32,810 nt of DNA, from positions 1 through 32,810 of the forward strand of contig CAZYQW010000018.1 in the NCBI GenBank assembly GCA_964649825.1. The letters run 5' to 3'. Both the position numbers and the translations under genes were made by a program. Below are positions 8,698 through 16,909 of this stretch, in pieces. Position 1 is the first letter of the stretch; each line of letters begins with the position of its first letter. The notes beneath the pieces were generated by a model, which saw nothing but the letters and a program-made list of their open reading frames with translations, was not told the origin of the DNA and made no database searches. This DNA comes from CAZYQW01 sp964649825. GTDB taxonomy: Bacteria > Planctomycetota > B15-G4 > JADJEK01.

Positions 8698-9186
8698 TCA
8701 TCGATCGTTCCCGGTCTCGTCCAACCAGCCGCGTCGGGCCGCGTGGACGTAGTCGGTGTAGACGGGCTCGCGATCGCGACGGCGCATCGCGGACGCGATC
8801 TGCCCGCGGTGGTAGGCCGAGTGCTCGAGCACGTGGACGAGCACGTCCGCTACCGTCGTCTTCCATGGTTCGCCCAGTGAGTTCACGTACTCGATCTGCT
8901 GCTCGAGCCGGCCACCGTCGATCGAGTCGAGGTACTCGACCCAGAGATCCGCCAGGTTCGCGGCCTCGGCGCGACACGAGGCGGCGGCGCGGTCGGGCCA
9001 GACCGGACTCGACGGCGGTCGCCCGTACAGGCGATCGAGCCAGAGCCGTTCGGCCGCGAGGATGTGCGCGAGCCAACGCAGCGCGTCGGGCGGCGGCTCG
9101 CCGTCGCGGGCGAGGTCGGCGGCCACCTCGCGATTCGCCCAGGCGTCGTGACGAAACGAACGGCGGAGCAGGTCGATCGCTTCCAT
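8698..9186 (-). CDS. DinB/YfiT-fold putative metal-dependent enzyme
   Basis: A 162-residue DinB-superfamily four-helix bundle. The presumed metal triad is visible as H41 (WLAHIL), H122 and H126 (HVLEHSAYHRGQI), the classic spacing in this family. Family members include thiol transferases and mycothiol-dependent enzymes, but most, including this one, have no known substrate. The first helix starts MEAIDLLRRSFRHDAWANRE, typical of the family, so the ATG at 9186 is preferred over an extension to 9264. It is divergent from the large toroid gene and lies upstream of the DUF2911-like gene across 139 bp. Confidence 0.88.
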   Translation of the reverse strand: MEAIDLLRRSFRHDAWANREVAADLARDGEPPPDALRWLAHILAAERLWLDRLYGRPPSSPVWPDRAAASCRAEAANLADLWVEYLDSIDGGRLEQQIEYVNSLGEPWKTTVADVLVHVLEHSAYHRGQIASAMRRRDREPVYTDYVHAARRGWLDETGNDR

Positions 9187-9225
9187 TGCGTTCAGCCTCG
9201 CGGGCAGAGCAGATCGGTTGACCGG

Positions 9226-9255
9226 TTGTCGGCGGGAACTCAGGCAAGTTACAGT
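9226..9255 (+). promoter_or_regulatory. Candidate promoter for the toroid protein gene
   Basis: TTGTCG (9226-9231) and TACAGT (9250-9255) are spaced by 18 bp within the 95-bp divergent spacer. Each matches the sigma70 consensus at four of six positions. AGGAAGG lies just before the ATG at 9282. Weak evidence. Confidence 0.22.
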
Positions 9256-9281
9256 CTCGGGCACGCCTTCAGGAAGGTGGC

Positions 9282-12242
9282 ATGAGCAAGCTCCCGCTGA
9301 TCAGCATCATCGCGATCGCCGTCTTCTCGTCGCCGTCGTCGCCCTGGTCGCTCGGCGCGGCGCAGGAGGATGGCGCGGGCTCGTGGGTCGTGCTCGAGCC
9401 GGCCGAGCTCCGCGCCAAGGGAGGGGTCGACCTCGAGCCGGTCGGCGACGGATCGATCCGAGCGGTCGGCAAGAACCCGGATCAGACCGTGTACGAGGTC
9501 GAGATCGATACCGATCTCGTCGGCGTCACCGCGCTGCGGCTGGAGGCGCTGACCGATCCCTCCATGCGGAACGGAGGTCCGGGGCGCGCCGACGCCGGCA
9601 ACTTCGTGCTGAGCGAGCTCGAGGCCTGGGTGGCGCAGATCGGATCGGTCGCGAAGCCGCGCGAGGTCGTGTTCACCGACTGCGTCGCGGACTTCAGCCA
9701 AGCGCGCTACCCGGCGAGCTATGCGGTCGACGGCAAGCTCGACGCGGCGACCGGATGGGCGGTGGACGGGTCGACTAAGCACGAGAACAGGATCGCCGTG
9801 TTTCGGCCCGCCACGCCGTTCGGGTTCGGCACCGGGACGCGGTTGCGCGTCCGCATGTCGTTCGTGTCGAGCTTCCCGCGCCACTCGATCGGCCGCTTCC
9901 GCCTCTCCGCGACCACGTCGACCGACGTGGAGCAGATGCTGCCGACGACCTCGGCCGACCAGTCCGCCATCGATGCGTCGACGAGGCGCGGGATCGCGTG
10001 GCTCCTCGCGCATCAGCAACCGGACGGCTCGTGGGCGGGTCCCGACATGCCGCAGTACTACGGCATGACCGCGCTTGCGGTCTACACGCTCGTGCAGAGC
10101 GGCCTCAAGTCCGATCATCCGGCGGTGCGGGCGGCGCGGGCGTACATGGAGCACCGGCCGATGGTGCGGACGTACGACGTCGGGTGCGCGCTGCTCGCCC
10201 TGCGTGCGTGCGGAGATCCGCTGCCGCGCGATCGGATCGCCGAGCTCCATCGTTTCCTCCTCGACACGATGGGCAACGGAACGTCGGCGTACGGCGACCA
10301 GTGGGGCTATCCGTTCGGACACACGCCCACCTCTCCGCCGAATCACGTCGACCTCTCGAACACGCAGTACGCGCTGCTCGGGCTGCGCGCCGGCGCGGGC
10401 TGCGGCGAGAAGGTCCCGCCGCTGGTCTGGGAGCGCGTAGCGAAGGACGTGATGAAGCTGCAGGGGGACTACGGCAGCTTCACCTACATGAGGGGGCGCA
10501 ACCCGACCGCGAGCATGACGGTGGCCGGGATCGCGTGCCTCATGATCTGTGCCGAGCAGCTCGAGTCGGTCCCGGGCAAGGAGGCGGTCGTCGAGCGGCT
10601 GCGGAGCGCGATCGCGCTCGCCGACGGGTGGCTCCGCATGTACTGGTCGGTCAAGGAGAACATCGAGCTCCCGCGAAACCCGAGCTCGGGCGAGAACCGA
10701 TGGTTCTACTACTACGTGTACGGACTGGAGCGGGTCGGCTCGATCGGCAAGCGGCGCTTCATCGGCGGGCACGATTGGTACGCCGAGGGAGCCGCGGCGC
10801 TGATCGATATGCAGAGGGACGACGGTTCGTGGACGACCGCGTACGGCGAGGCCGACGCCAACACGTGCTTCGCGCTGTTGTTCCTGCAGCGGGGGACGCG
10901 GACGACCGAGGTCGGCGAGCGGCAGCGGGAGCTGGTCGCCGCGGCGGTCGACGCGCCGTTCGACATCGGCACGAACAGCGAGAACCCGCTCGTCGCGTGG
11001 GTGCGCAACGTCAACGGCGCGGTGCGCGATCGTTTCGGTCGCGGCGAACGAGTCGTCGAGGTCGAGTGGAAGCTCGGCGGTGCGACGATCGCGAGCGTTG
11101 CACCCGCGGCCGGCGTCGATCGCCTGCAGCAGCGGTTCACGATGCAAAGCGAGGTCGCGAGCAACGGCGAGTTCCCGCTCGTGGCCGTGATGAGGTTCGC
11201 TTCCGCCGATGGAACTCCCGCCGGCGAGGTGCAATCCAACGAGCTGAAGGTCCGCGTCGACGGCGTCGAGACCGCGTTCCACCGCACCGCGATCCGTGAC
11301 GGCGGCGCCAACCTGATCGATCCGGGCGGCTGCAGCGTCGAGGCGTCATCGGCCCTCGACGGCCATCCGCCGGAGTACGCGATCGACGGCAAGGCGGGGA
11401 CGAGCTGGGTCTCGGCGGCCGAGGACACGGCGCCGTGGATTCTCCTGCGTCCGAACCGGCCGCTGACGGGCGGCGTGCTGAAGCTGACCTCTGCCGCGCC
11501 CTACCTCGGCGGTCTGGCGGACTGGGCGCGCCCGAAGGAGATCGAGGTCCAGGTGAACGGCACCCGTCCGATCCGTGTCGCGCTCGCGGACGAACCCACC
11601 ATCAAGCAGCACGTCCTGTTCAAGGAGGCGAAGATCCGCTCGGTCCGCGTGACGATCCGCTCCGTCTTCTCGGGCACGCACCAGGCGCGGGCGGCCGGTT
11701 TCAAGGAGATCGAGCTCTACGCCCCCGACCATCCAGCCGAGCTCGCGGAGGGGAGTCGTCCGTCTCCGCTCGAGTACGTCCTCCCCACGAAGGACGGCGA
11801 GGCGGTGACGTGGCGCTTCTCGGAGAAGGAGCCGGCCGGCGATTGGTTCGCCCCGGATTTCGACGACCGATCGTGGGCCCGCGCGACGGCGCCGTTCTCC
11901 GACCGCAACACGAAGAAGCGCGAGGGGAAGTGGCGCGGCAGGGAGCTCTGGCTGCGCGGGGCCTTCGAGCTGCGCGCATTGGTCGAATCGAGCGAATCGG
12001 GCGCGCCGAGCGGGACGTACGCGCTCGAAGTGAAGGTCGACGACACGGTCGAGATCTACGTGAACGGGGTCGAAGCCGGCGTGATCTCGAAGTGGACGGA
12101 GGGCCGCTACCAACGGATCGTCATCGAGGGCGCCGCGGCGGCCTCGTTGAAGCGCGGCAGCAACTCGATCGCGGTGCGATGCGGAGACATCGGGGGCGCG
12201 AGGTTCTTCGACTTGATGCTCGGCCGCGTGATCGAGGAATGA
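9282..12242 (+). CDS. Large secreted alpha/alpha-toroid protein with carbohydrate-binding-like modules
   Basis: A 986-residue exported protein (signal peptide to about residue 27). Residues 30-212 resemble the C-terminal beta-sandwich module of planctomycete DUF1553-type proteins, with AVDGKLDAATGWAVDG and the HSIGRFRLSAT ending. Residues about 228-540 form a prenyltransferase/squalene-oxidase-type alpha/alpha toroid with repeated QxxDGSW motifs (QQPDGSW at 245, QRDDGSW at 511). A discoidin-like module follows, with a second AIDGKAGTSW motif, and then a jelly roll like those of glycosidases (FDDRSWARATAP and VNGVEAG). No cyclase DxDD acid motif is seen, so terpene cyclisation is unlikely. It probably binds cell-surface or polysaccharide material. 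AGGAAGGTGG precedes the ATG. Confidence 0.85.
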   Translation: MSKLPLISIIAIAVFSSPSSPWSLGAAQEDGAGSWVVLEPAELRAKGGVDLEPVGDGSIRAVGKNPDQTVYEVEIDTDLVGVTALRLEALTDPSMRNGGPGRADAGNFVLSELEAWVAQIGSVAKPREVVFTDCVADFSQARYPASYAVDGKLDAATGWAVDGSTKHENRIAVFRPATPFGFGTGTRLRVRMSFVSSFPRHSIGRFRLSATTSTDVEQMLPTTSADQSAIDASTRRGIAWLLAHQQPDGSWAGPDMPQYYGMTALAVYTLVQSGLKSDHPAVRAARAYMEHRPMVRTYDVGCALLALRACGDPLPRDRIAELHRFLLDTMGNGTSAYGDQWGYPFGHTPTSPPNHVDLSNTQYALLGLRAGAGCGEKVPPLVWERVAKDVMKLQGDYGSFTYMRGRNPTASMTVAGIACLMICAEQLESVPGKEAVVERLRSAIALADGWLRMYWSVKENIELPRNPSSGENRWFYYYVYGLERVGSIGKRRFIGGHDWYAEGAAALIDMQRDDGSWTTAYGEADANTCFALLFLQRGTRTTEVGERQRELVAAAVDAPFDIGTNSENPLVAWVRNVNGAVRDRFGRGERVVEVEWKLGGATIASVAPAAGVDRLQQRFTMQSEVASNGEFPLVAVMRFASADGTPAGEVQSNELKVRVDGVETAFHRTAIRDGGANLIDPGGCSVEASSALDGHPPEYAIDGKAGTSWVSAAEDTAPWILLRPNRPLTGGVLKLTSAAPYLGGLADWARPKEIEVQVNGTRPIRVALADEPTIKQHVLFKEAKIRSVRVTIRSVFSGTHQARAAGFKEIELYAPDHPAELAEGSRPSPLEYVLPTKDGEAVTWRFSEKEPAGDWFAPDFDDRSWARATAPFSDRNTKKREGKWRGRELWLRGAFELRALVESSESGAPSGTYALEVKVDDTVEIYVNGVEAGVISKWTEGRYQRIVIEGAAAASLKRGSNSIAVRCGDIGGARFFDLMLGRVIEE

Positions 12243-12248
12243 ACCGCG

Positions 12249-12270
12249 CGGCTACCGGCCAAGGTAGCCG
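12249..12270. terminator. Short hairpin at the convergent junction
   Basis: CGGCTACC, a six-base loop and GGTAGCCG form a perfect 8-bp stem starting seven bases after the toroid gene stop. It overlaps the last codons and stop of the converging sulfatase-like gene. There is no T-run. It may help end transcription of the forward gene. Confidence 0.35.
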
Positions 12271-13616
12271 AGCTCGCGCATGCGGCGGCGCACGTCGTCG
12301 TCGACCACGTCCTCGGCTTGCCCGGCCTTGAGGGCCCGCCGCCGGAACTCCTCGATCGCGCGGGCCAATTCGTCGTGATCGCGTCCCGCCAAGGGCAGCG
12401 GCCGCACCTCGCCGGGATCCTCGGCGAGCGAGAAGAACGACGCGGCGTCTCCCTGATGCGGGCTCCACGGAAGGACGAGCTTCTTGCCGCCGCGCGTCCG
12501 CGCGCTCGTGAAGCGCGACGTGTTGGAGAACACGAGGTCGCGGCCCCGGGCGGACCCCACGGCCGCCCCCGTCATCGAGGCGACGAGGCTCCTCCCATCG
12601 ATGCCAGGCGGCGGCGGGAGCCCGACCAGGTCGAGGATCGTGGGCACGACGTCGACGTTCTCCACCGGCGCGTCGAACGTGACGCCCGCCGGCACGCCTG
12701 GTCCGCGGAAGATCAGGGGCACGTGGACCAGGGGCTGCGTCAGCAACGTGTTGTGGGTGCGCTTGAACGCCTTCAGGAGGTCGTTCCGGCTCTCCTCGGG
12801 CACGGCCGATGCGGCCTCGAGATGTTCCCAGAGGGACTCGCCGTGGTCGGACGCGAGGATGACGATCGTCTGCTCCGGACGGGGAAGCAGTTGGAGCAGC
12901 GACGCGACGACGGCGTCCGCCATCAGGATCTCGCCGTCGTAGCGCGCGGTCTCGCGAGCGACGTGGTCCGCCGCCTTCGCCACCGCGTCGTCGATCCGAC
13001 GCGCCGGCCATTCGGGGCGCCGGTCACGCAGGTAGTCGGCGAAGCGCTGGCGACGCTCCGCGGAGAGCAGCTCGGGCGCGAACACGTCGAACGGCGGCAC
13101 GGGCTCGTACGGATCGTGGGGGTGGACGAGGTGCACGTAGAGGAACCGCGGGCGACCGTCGTCCTCGCGAAAAAGCCGGCGCACGTCGTGCGGGTCGGGC
13201 TCGAGCACGTACTCGTCGAACCCCCGTTCGAACCCGCTGCCCGTCTCGAGGAGCTGGTTCGATTGAAGGCCCGCCGTCCGGTACCCAGCCTCCTGCAGGA
13301 TCTCGGCGAGGGTCTCTCGCGCCGGCATCTTCACGAAGTCGTCGGCGACGTGGCGCGACGTGAGGAGCGACGCCATCGAGGGGCCGGTCCACGACGATTG
13401 CGCGGTGCAGTCGGCGAAGCGAACCCCCTCCGACGCGAGCTGGTCGATATTCGCGCTGTTCGGCCGGTGGTAGCCGTAGCCATGCAGGTGGTCGGCGCGC
13501 AGCGTGTCGATGACGATCAGCAGGACGTCGAGGTCCTTCGGCTTTCGCGACTCGACGCAGGCGGCGAGGACGGCGACGGCGAGCAGGGCCGCCGGGAGGG
13601 TTGGGTACGCGCGCAT
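12252..13616 (-). CDS. Sulfatase-superfamily lipoprotein with Thr at the nucleophile position
   Basis: A 454-residue protein with a lipoprotein signal (lipobox LAAC, lipidated C20). The alkaline-phosphatase/sulfatase fold is clear: the metal-binding start DVLLIVIDTLRAD, the segment SSWTGPSMASLLT at 74-86, HPHDPYEP, and the second metal cluster SDHGESLWEH. Where true sulfatases have C/S-x-P-S/A-R for formylglycine, this protein has T77-G-P-S-M, so sulfatase activity by that mechanism is not expected. A phosphodiesterase, phosphonate hydrolase or phosphoethanolamine-transfer-like role with Thr as nucleophile is possible. An upstream in-frame extension to 13844 is rejected because it precedes the signal peptide. 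GGAG lies five bases before the ATG. Confidence 0.88.
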   Translation of the reverse strand: MRAYPTLPAALLAVAVLAACVESRKPKDLDVLLIVIDTLRADHLHGYGYHRPNSANIDQLASEGVRFADCTAQSSWTGPSMASLLTSRHVADDFVKMPARETLAEILQEAGYRTAGLQSNQLLETGSGFERGFDEYVLEPDPHDVRRLFREDDGRPRFLYVHLVHPHDPYEPVPPFDVFAPELLSAERRQRFADYLRDRRPEWPARRIDDAVAKAADHVARETARYDGEILMADAVVASLLQLLPRPEQTIVILASDHGESLWEHLEAASAVPEESRNDLLKAFKRTHNTLLTQPLVHVPLIFRGPGVPAGVTFDAPVENVDVVPTILDLVGLPPPPGIDGRSLVASMTGAAVGSARGRDLVFSNTSRFTSARTRGGKKLVLPWSPHQGDAASFFSLAEDPGEVRPLPLAGRDHDELARAIEEFRRRALKAGQAEDVVDDDVRRRMRELGYLGR

Positions 13617-13641
13617 GAGGCTCCGGATCGTCGAGCGTGGG

Positions 13642-13647
13642 AGTATA
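13642..13647 (-). promoter_or_regulatory. Candidate -10 element for the sulfatase-like lipoprotein
   Basis: On the minus strand TATACT (five of six matches to TATAAT) lies 25 bases before the ATG at 13616, in the 112-bp spacer between two divergent sulfatase-fold genes. No good -35 was found. The predicted leader would be about 20 bases and contains the GGAG ribosome site. Confidence 0.28.
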
Positions 13648-13728
13648 CCGGCCGTCCTGGCGAGCAGGGGGGGCGCGGGTGGGCTCGGGCCGCGCCGTTT
13701 CGACGGACGACTTTGGTAGGTTGGCTCG

Positions 13729-16104
13729 ATGCCTCGCCTCCTCGCCGCCGCCGTCGTGATCGCCCTCGCGTCGACTCTCTGGTGGTGGCGTGGCGCGAAT
13801 CGGACGTTCACGATCGCGGCGGTGTACGACGCGATCTCGCACATGGACGAAGCCGAGTTCTCTCCCGACTCGCCGTACGCGATCCGGTGCGTGCCGACGA
13901 TCGACGCCGACGACGAGCGCGATCGCCTCGCCTACGTCCGCATGCCGACCGGTTCGCACGCGCTCTGGACCGGGATCGAGACCGGCGGGCCGGTCACGCT
14001 CGAGATCGGCCTCGGCGTCGGCTGGACGCTCGACGGCGTGGAGGGCGCCGCGCGGTTCGTGGTCGAGACCCGCGACGAGACCCAGGATGGCGCCGACTGG
14101 GTGCGATGGATCGACCGCGTCGTCCATCCGGACGAGCTCGATCGACCGGATCGCGTCGCGCGCTCGAGCCACTCGATCGGCGGCGCCGCGAAGGGGCGCT
14201 GGTCGCTGCGCCTGTCGACCGAGGCGATCGCCGGCGAAGCGAGACGTCACTGGCCCGCGTTCTTCGCGCCGCGCGTCGCCTCGAAGGGACTCGAGATCCG
14301 AGCGCGCGATCTGCCCGTCCGCTACGAGGACGTCGTCCTCGACCTCCTCGGCGGGCTCGGCGTGGCCAAGATCCTGGCGGAGAACCCCTCGAGCGCCGTC
14401 GCGCGCGCGCCGATCGACGCGGCGAAGGACGTGGCGGTGGCTGGAGGCCCGCGCATGAGCATCCGCATGGCGGCCCCGGCGCGCGTGCGCTACCACCTCC
14501 ATCCTCCGCGCGACGCGAAGCTCGCCTTCTCGTACGGCGTCGACACGGACGCAGGGTGGAAGCTCGAGGGCGACGGAATGGTCTTCGCCGTCGAGGTCGA
14601 CGGCGAACGCGTCTGGGAGCGGACGCTCGACGCCCACCGGGTCGTGCTCGAGCGCGGCTGGCAGGCGGCGGAGATCCGGCTCGACCGGTTCGCCGGACGG
14701 AGCATCGACCTCGACCTCGTCACCGAGCCGCGCGACGACGGTCGCCACGACGTCGGCGGGTTCGCGAACGCGCTCGTCGTGCGACCGCGCGAGGTCGAGC
14801 GGCGGCGGAGCTCGGATGCCCCGACCGTCCTCTTCGTCCTCGTCGACACGCTTCGAGCCGACCGGCTCGCGGTCGGCGGCCGTAACGACGGCCTCACGCC
14901 GAACCTGGATCGCCTCGCGGCGGCGGGCGTCGCGTTCACGCAGGCGCGCAGCGTGACGTCCTGGACGTGGCCGACGATCGCGTCGCTCTTCACCGGCCTC
15001 TACCCGAACGCGCACGGCGTCCATTCGGGGCAGGGCGGCGAGGGGTACTACCTCGTCGACGAGATGGAGACGCTCGCGGAGCGGTTCCAGCGGCAGGGGT
15101 ACGCGACGGCGGCCTTCGTGACGAGCCTCCTCATCGGAGCGTCCGACAACTTCGACCAGGGGTTCGAGACGTTCGTCCAGACGCCGTTCGCCCGTGCACG
15201 GGCGTTGAACGACCGGTTCCTCGCGTGGCTCGACGACACGCGGGGCCAGGCGCGGTTCGCGTACCTGCACTACTTCGATCCGCACGCCCCGTACCAGGCG
15301 CCGGGCGAGTTCGCGCCGAGGCTCGACGGCGACCCGCGCGCGATGGAGGAGACGCTCCTCGAGCGGCTCCACGAGCTCTATCGCCAGGACGCGGTCGATC
15401 CGGCCGTCGTCGAGGAGTGGATGGCGCTCCGCCGTCCCGCGTACGACGCCGAGGTCCGCTACTTCGATCACGCGTTCGGCGAGCTGCTGAGCGAGCTCGA
15501 GTCACGCGGTGTCCTCGAGGACTGCGTCATCGCCTTCACGTCGGACCACGGCGAAGAGTTCTACGAGCACGGCTGGATCGACCACGGGCCGAACCTCTTC
15601 GACGAGACGATCAAGGTGCCGCTGCTCGTGGTCGGCTTCGGCCGCTCCGCGCTCCAGCCGCGGGTGGTCGACCGGCCGGTCGAGTCGCGGAACCTGCTTC
15701 CGACCCTGTGCGAGCTGGCCGACGTCCCGATCGGGGCGACGGCCGGGCTCGGCGCCTCGCTGCTCGACGAACGTCCGGTCGAGGCGAGCTTCGGGCAGAC
15801 CGATCACGGGATCGTCCGCGGCATCGCCGGGTACACCGAGAAGCTGTACGTCGTGAAGAACGGCTGGAAGCTGATCCACGTCCCGAGGACGTCGACGAAC
15901 GAGATCTACCACCTCGAGAGCGACCCGCGCGAGCTCGTCGATCGCGCCACGGCCGAACCGCGCGTCACGGAGCGGATGCTGGGCGAGCTTCTCGCGTGGC
16001 ACGCGCGGACCCTCGCCGAGCGCAAGGCGTCGCGCGTCGAGGTGGACCGCGAGGCGATGCGCCGCATGGCGGAGCTCGGCTACCTCACGGGGGACGACGG
16101 GTAG
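13729..16104 (+). CDS. Sulfatase-superfamily protein with long N-terminal beta domains, Thr at the nucleophile position
   Basis: A 791-residue protein with an N-terminal hydrophobic anchor or signal (about 3-20). Residues about 75-355 form two similar beta-rich halves (LGVGWTLDGVEGAARFVVE near 92 and TDAGWKLEGDGMVFAVEVDG near 272), suggesting a duplicated jelly-roll module. The sulfatase/phosphatase fold begins near 364 (VLFVLVDTLRADRL) and includes SWTWPTIASLFTG, YFDPHAPYQ and TSDHGEEFYEHGW. The nucleophile position is T413 in T-W-P-T-I, not Cys or Ser. It ends RRMAELGYL, like the divergent neighbour. ElyC-like gene 16109 follows after four bases, so they are probably co-transcribed. The product probably faces the periplasm. 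Confidence 0.86.
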   Translation: MPRLLAAAVVIALASTLWWWRGANRTFTIAAVYDAISHMDEAEFSPDSPYAIRCVPTIDADDERDRLAYVRMPTGSHALWTGIETGGPVTLEIGLGVGWTLDGVEGAARFVVETRDETQDGADWVRWIDRVVHPDELDRPDRVARSSHSIGGAAKGRWSLRLSTEAIAGEARRHWPAFFAPRVASKGLEIRARDLPVRYEDVVLDLLGGLGVAKILAENPSSAVARAPIDAAKDVAVAGGPRMSIRMAAPARVRYHLHPPRDAKLAFSYGVDTDAGWKLEGDGMVFAVEVDGERVWERTLDAHRVVLERGWQAAEIRLDRFAGRSIDLDLVTEPRDDGRHDVGGFANALVVRPREVERRRSSDAPTVLFVLVDTLRADRLAVGGRNDGLTPNLDRLAAAGVAFTQARSVTSWTWPTIASLFTGLYPNAHGVHSGQGGEGYYLVDEMETLAERFQRQGYATAAFVTSLLIGASDNFDQGFETFVQTPFARARALNDRFLAWLDDTRGQARFAYLHYFDPHAPYQAPGEFAPRLDGDPRAMEETLLERLHELYRQDAVDPAVVEEWMALRRPAYDAEVRYFDHAFGELLSELESRGVLEDCVIAFTSDHGEEFYEHGWIDHGPNLFDETIKVPLLVVGFGRSALQPRVVDRPVESRNLLPTLCELADVPIGATAGLGASLLDERPVEASFGQTDHGIVRGIAGYTEKLYVVKNGWKLIHVPRTSTNEIYHLESDPRELVDRATAEPRVTERMLGELLAWHARTLAERKASRVEVDREAMRRMAELGYLTGDDG

Positions 16105-16108
16105 CGAC

Positions 16109-16849
16109 ATGCTCCGTTCGTTCCTGAAGACGATCGTCCTCCCGCCGACGTCGCTCGTCCTGCTCTTCCTCGTCGGTCTCGTCGTCGGCCGCCGGCGACG
16201 CCGGCTCGGGCGAGGGATCGCGGCGGCGGCGCTCGCCGCCTCGCTGCTTCTCACGCTCCCGCTCGTGGCCGCGCTCCTGATGCAAGCCGTTCAGTGCAGC
16301 GATCCGCTCGATGAGGCGGCGGTGCCGAAGGGGGCGGTGATCGTCATCCTCGGAGGGGACGTGCGACCGCACGCGCCCGAGCTCGGCGCGCCGACGGTCG
16401 GGTCGATGACGCTCGAGAGGATCCGCTACGGGGCGGTCCTGGCCCACCGGCTCGGTCTCGGCGTGCTCGTCACCGGCGGCACCGTTCACGCGGACGCGCC
16501 GGCGGGGGGTGCCTTGATGCGCGACGTGTTGAACGACGAGTTCGGCGTCGCGGTCCGTTACGTGGAGGGTCGATCGGACAACACGCGCGAGAACGCGTCG
16601 ATGTCGGCGCCGATCCTGAAGGCGGACGGCGTGACCCACGTCGTGCTCGTCACGCACGCGTGGCACCTTCCGCGGGCCGTGCCGGAGTTCGAGGCCGCGG
16701 GCTTCGTCGTGCACGCGGCGCCGACCGCGTTCGCGGCGCCGGTCGAGCTCGGCCTCGGCGCGATCGTTCCATCGTCCCGGGCGTTCCGGGACGCGGCGCT
16801 CGCGATCCACGAGCTGCTCGGGCGTTCGTTCTACGACTGGACGCGGTGA
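16109..16849 (+). CDS. ElyC/SanA/YdcF-family membrane protein (DUF218)
   Basis: A 246-residue protein with two N-terminal membrane helices (about 10-27 and 36-58) and a DUF218 domain from about 72. The domain opens with AVIVILGGDVRPHAPELG, continues with LVTGG, the RSDNTRENA acidic motif, and VLVTHAWHLPRA. This matches the ElyC/SanA group, linked to cell-envelope and undecaprenyl-phosphate processes, although the reaction is not established. It starts four bases after the sulfatase-like gene with a G-rich ribosome site, so the two probably form an operon with an envelope role. Confidence 0.9.
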   Translation: MLRSFLKTIVLPPTSLVLLFLVGLVVGRRRRRLGRGIAAAALAASLLLTLPLVAALLMQAVQCSDPLDEAAVPKGAVIVILGGDVRPHAPELGAPTVGSMTLERIRYGAVLAHRLGLGVLVTGGTVHADAPAGGALMRDVLNDEFGVAVRYVEGRSDNTRENASMSAPILKADGVTHVVLVTHAWHLPRAVPEFEAAGFVVHAAPTAFAAPVELGLGAIVPSSRAFRDAALAIHELLGRSFYDWTR

Positions 16850-16909
16850 CGAACGAACGAGCCTCGATCCGGCCCGTCCTCTCCGAATCTCGACCCTCCG
16901 GTCTCGGTC

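Noticed and set aside
9510..10902. Terpene (squalene-hopene) cyclase function for the toroid region
   Set aside because: The QxxDGSW repeats indicate the fold only; the catalytic DxDD motif is not seen and the protein is secreted with binding modules.
9249..11282. 677-codon open frame on the minus strand
   Set aside because: Antisense to the toroid protein gene, which has a signal peptide, motifs and a ribosome site; the reverse translation is low-complexity.
13024..15471. 815-codon open frame on the minus strand
   Set aside because: Antisense to the larger sulfatase-fold gene and running into another gene in a wrong frame; no recognisable domain.
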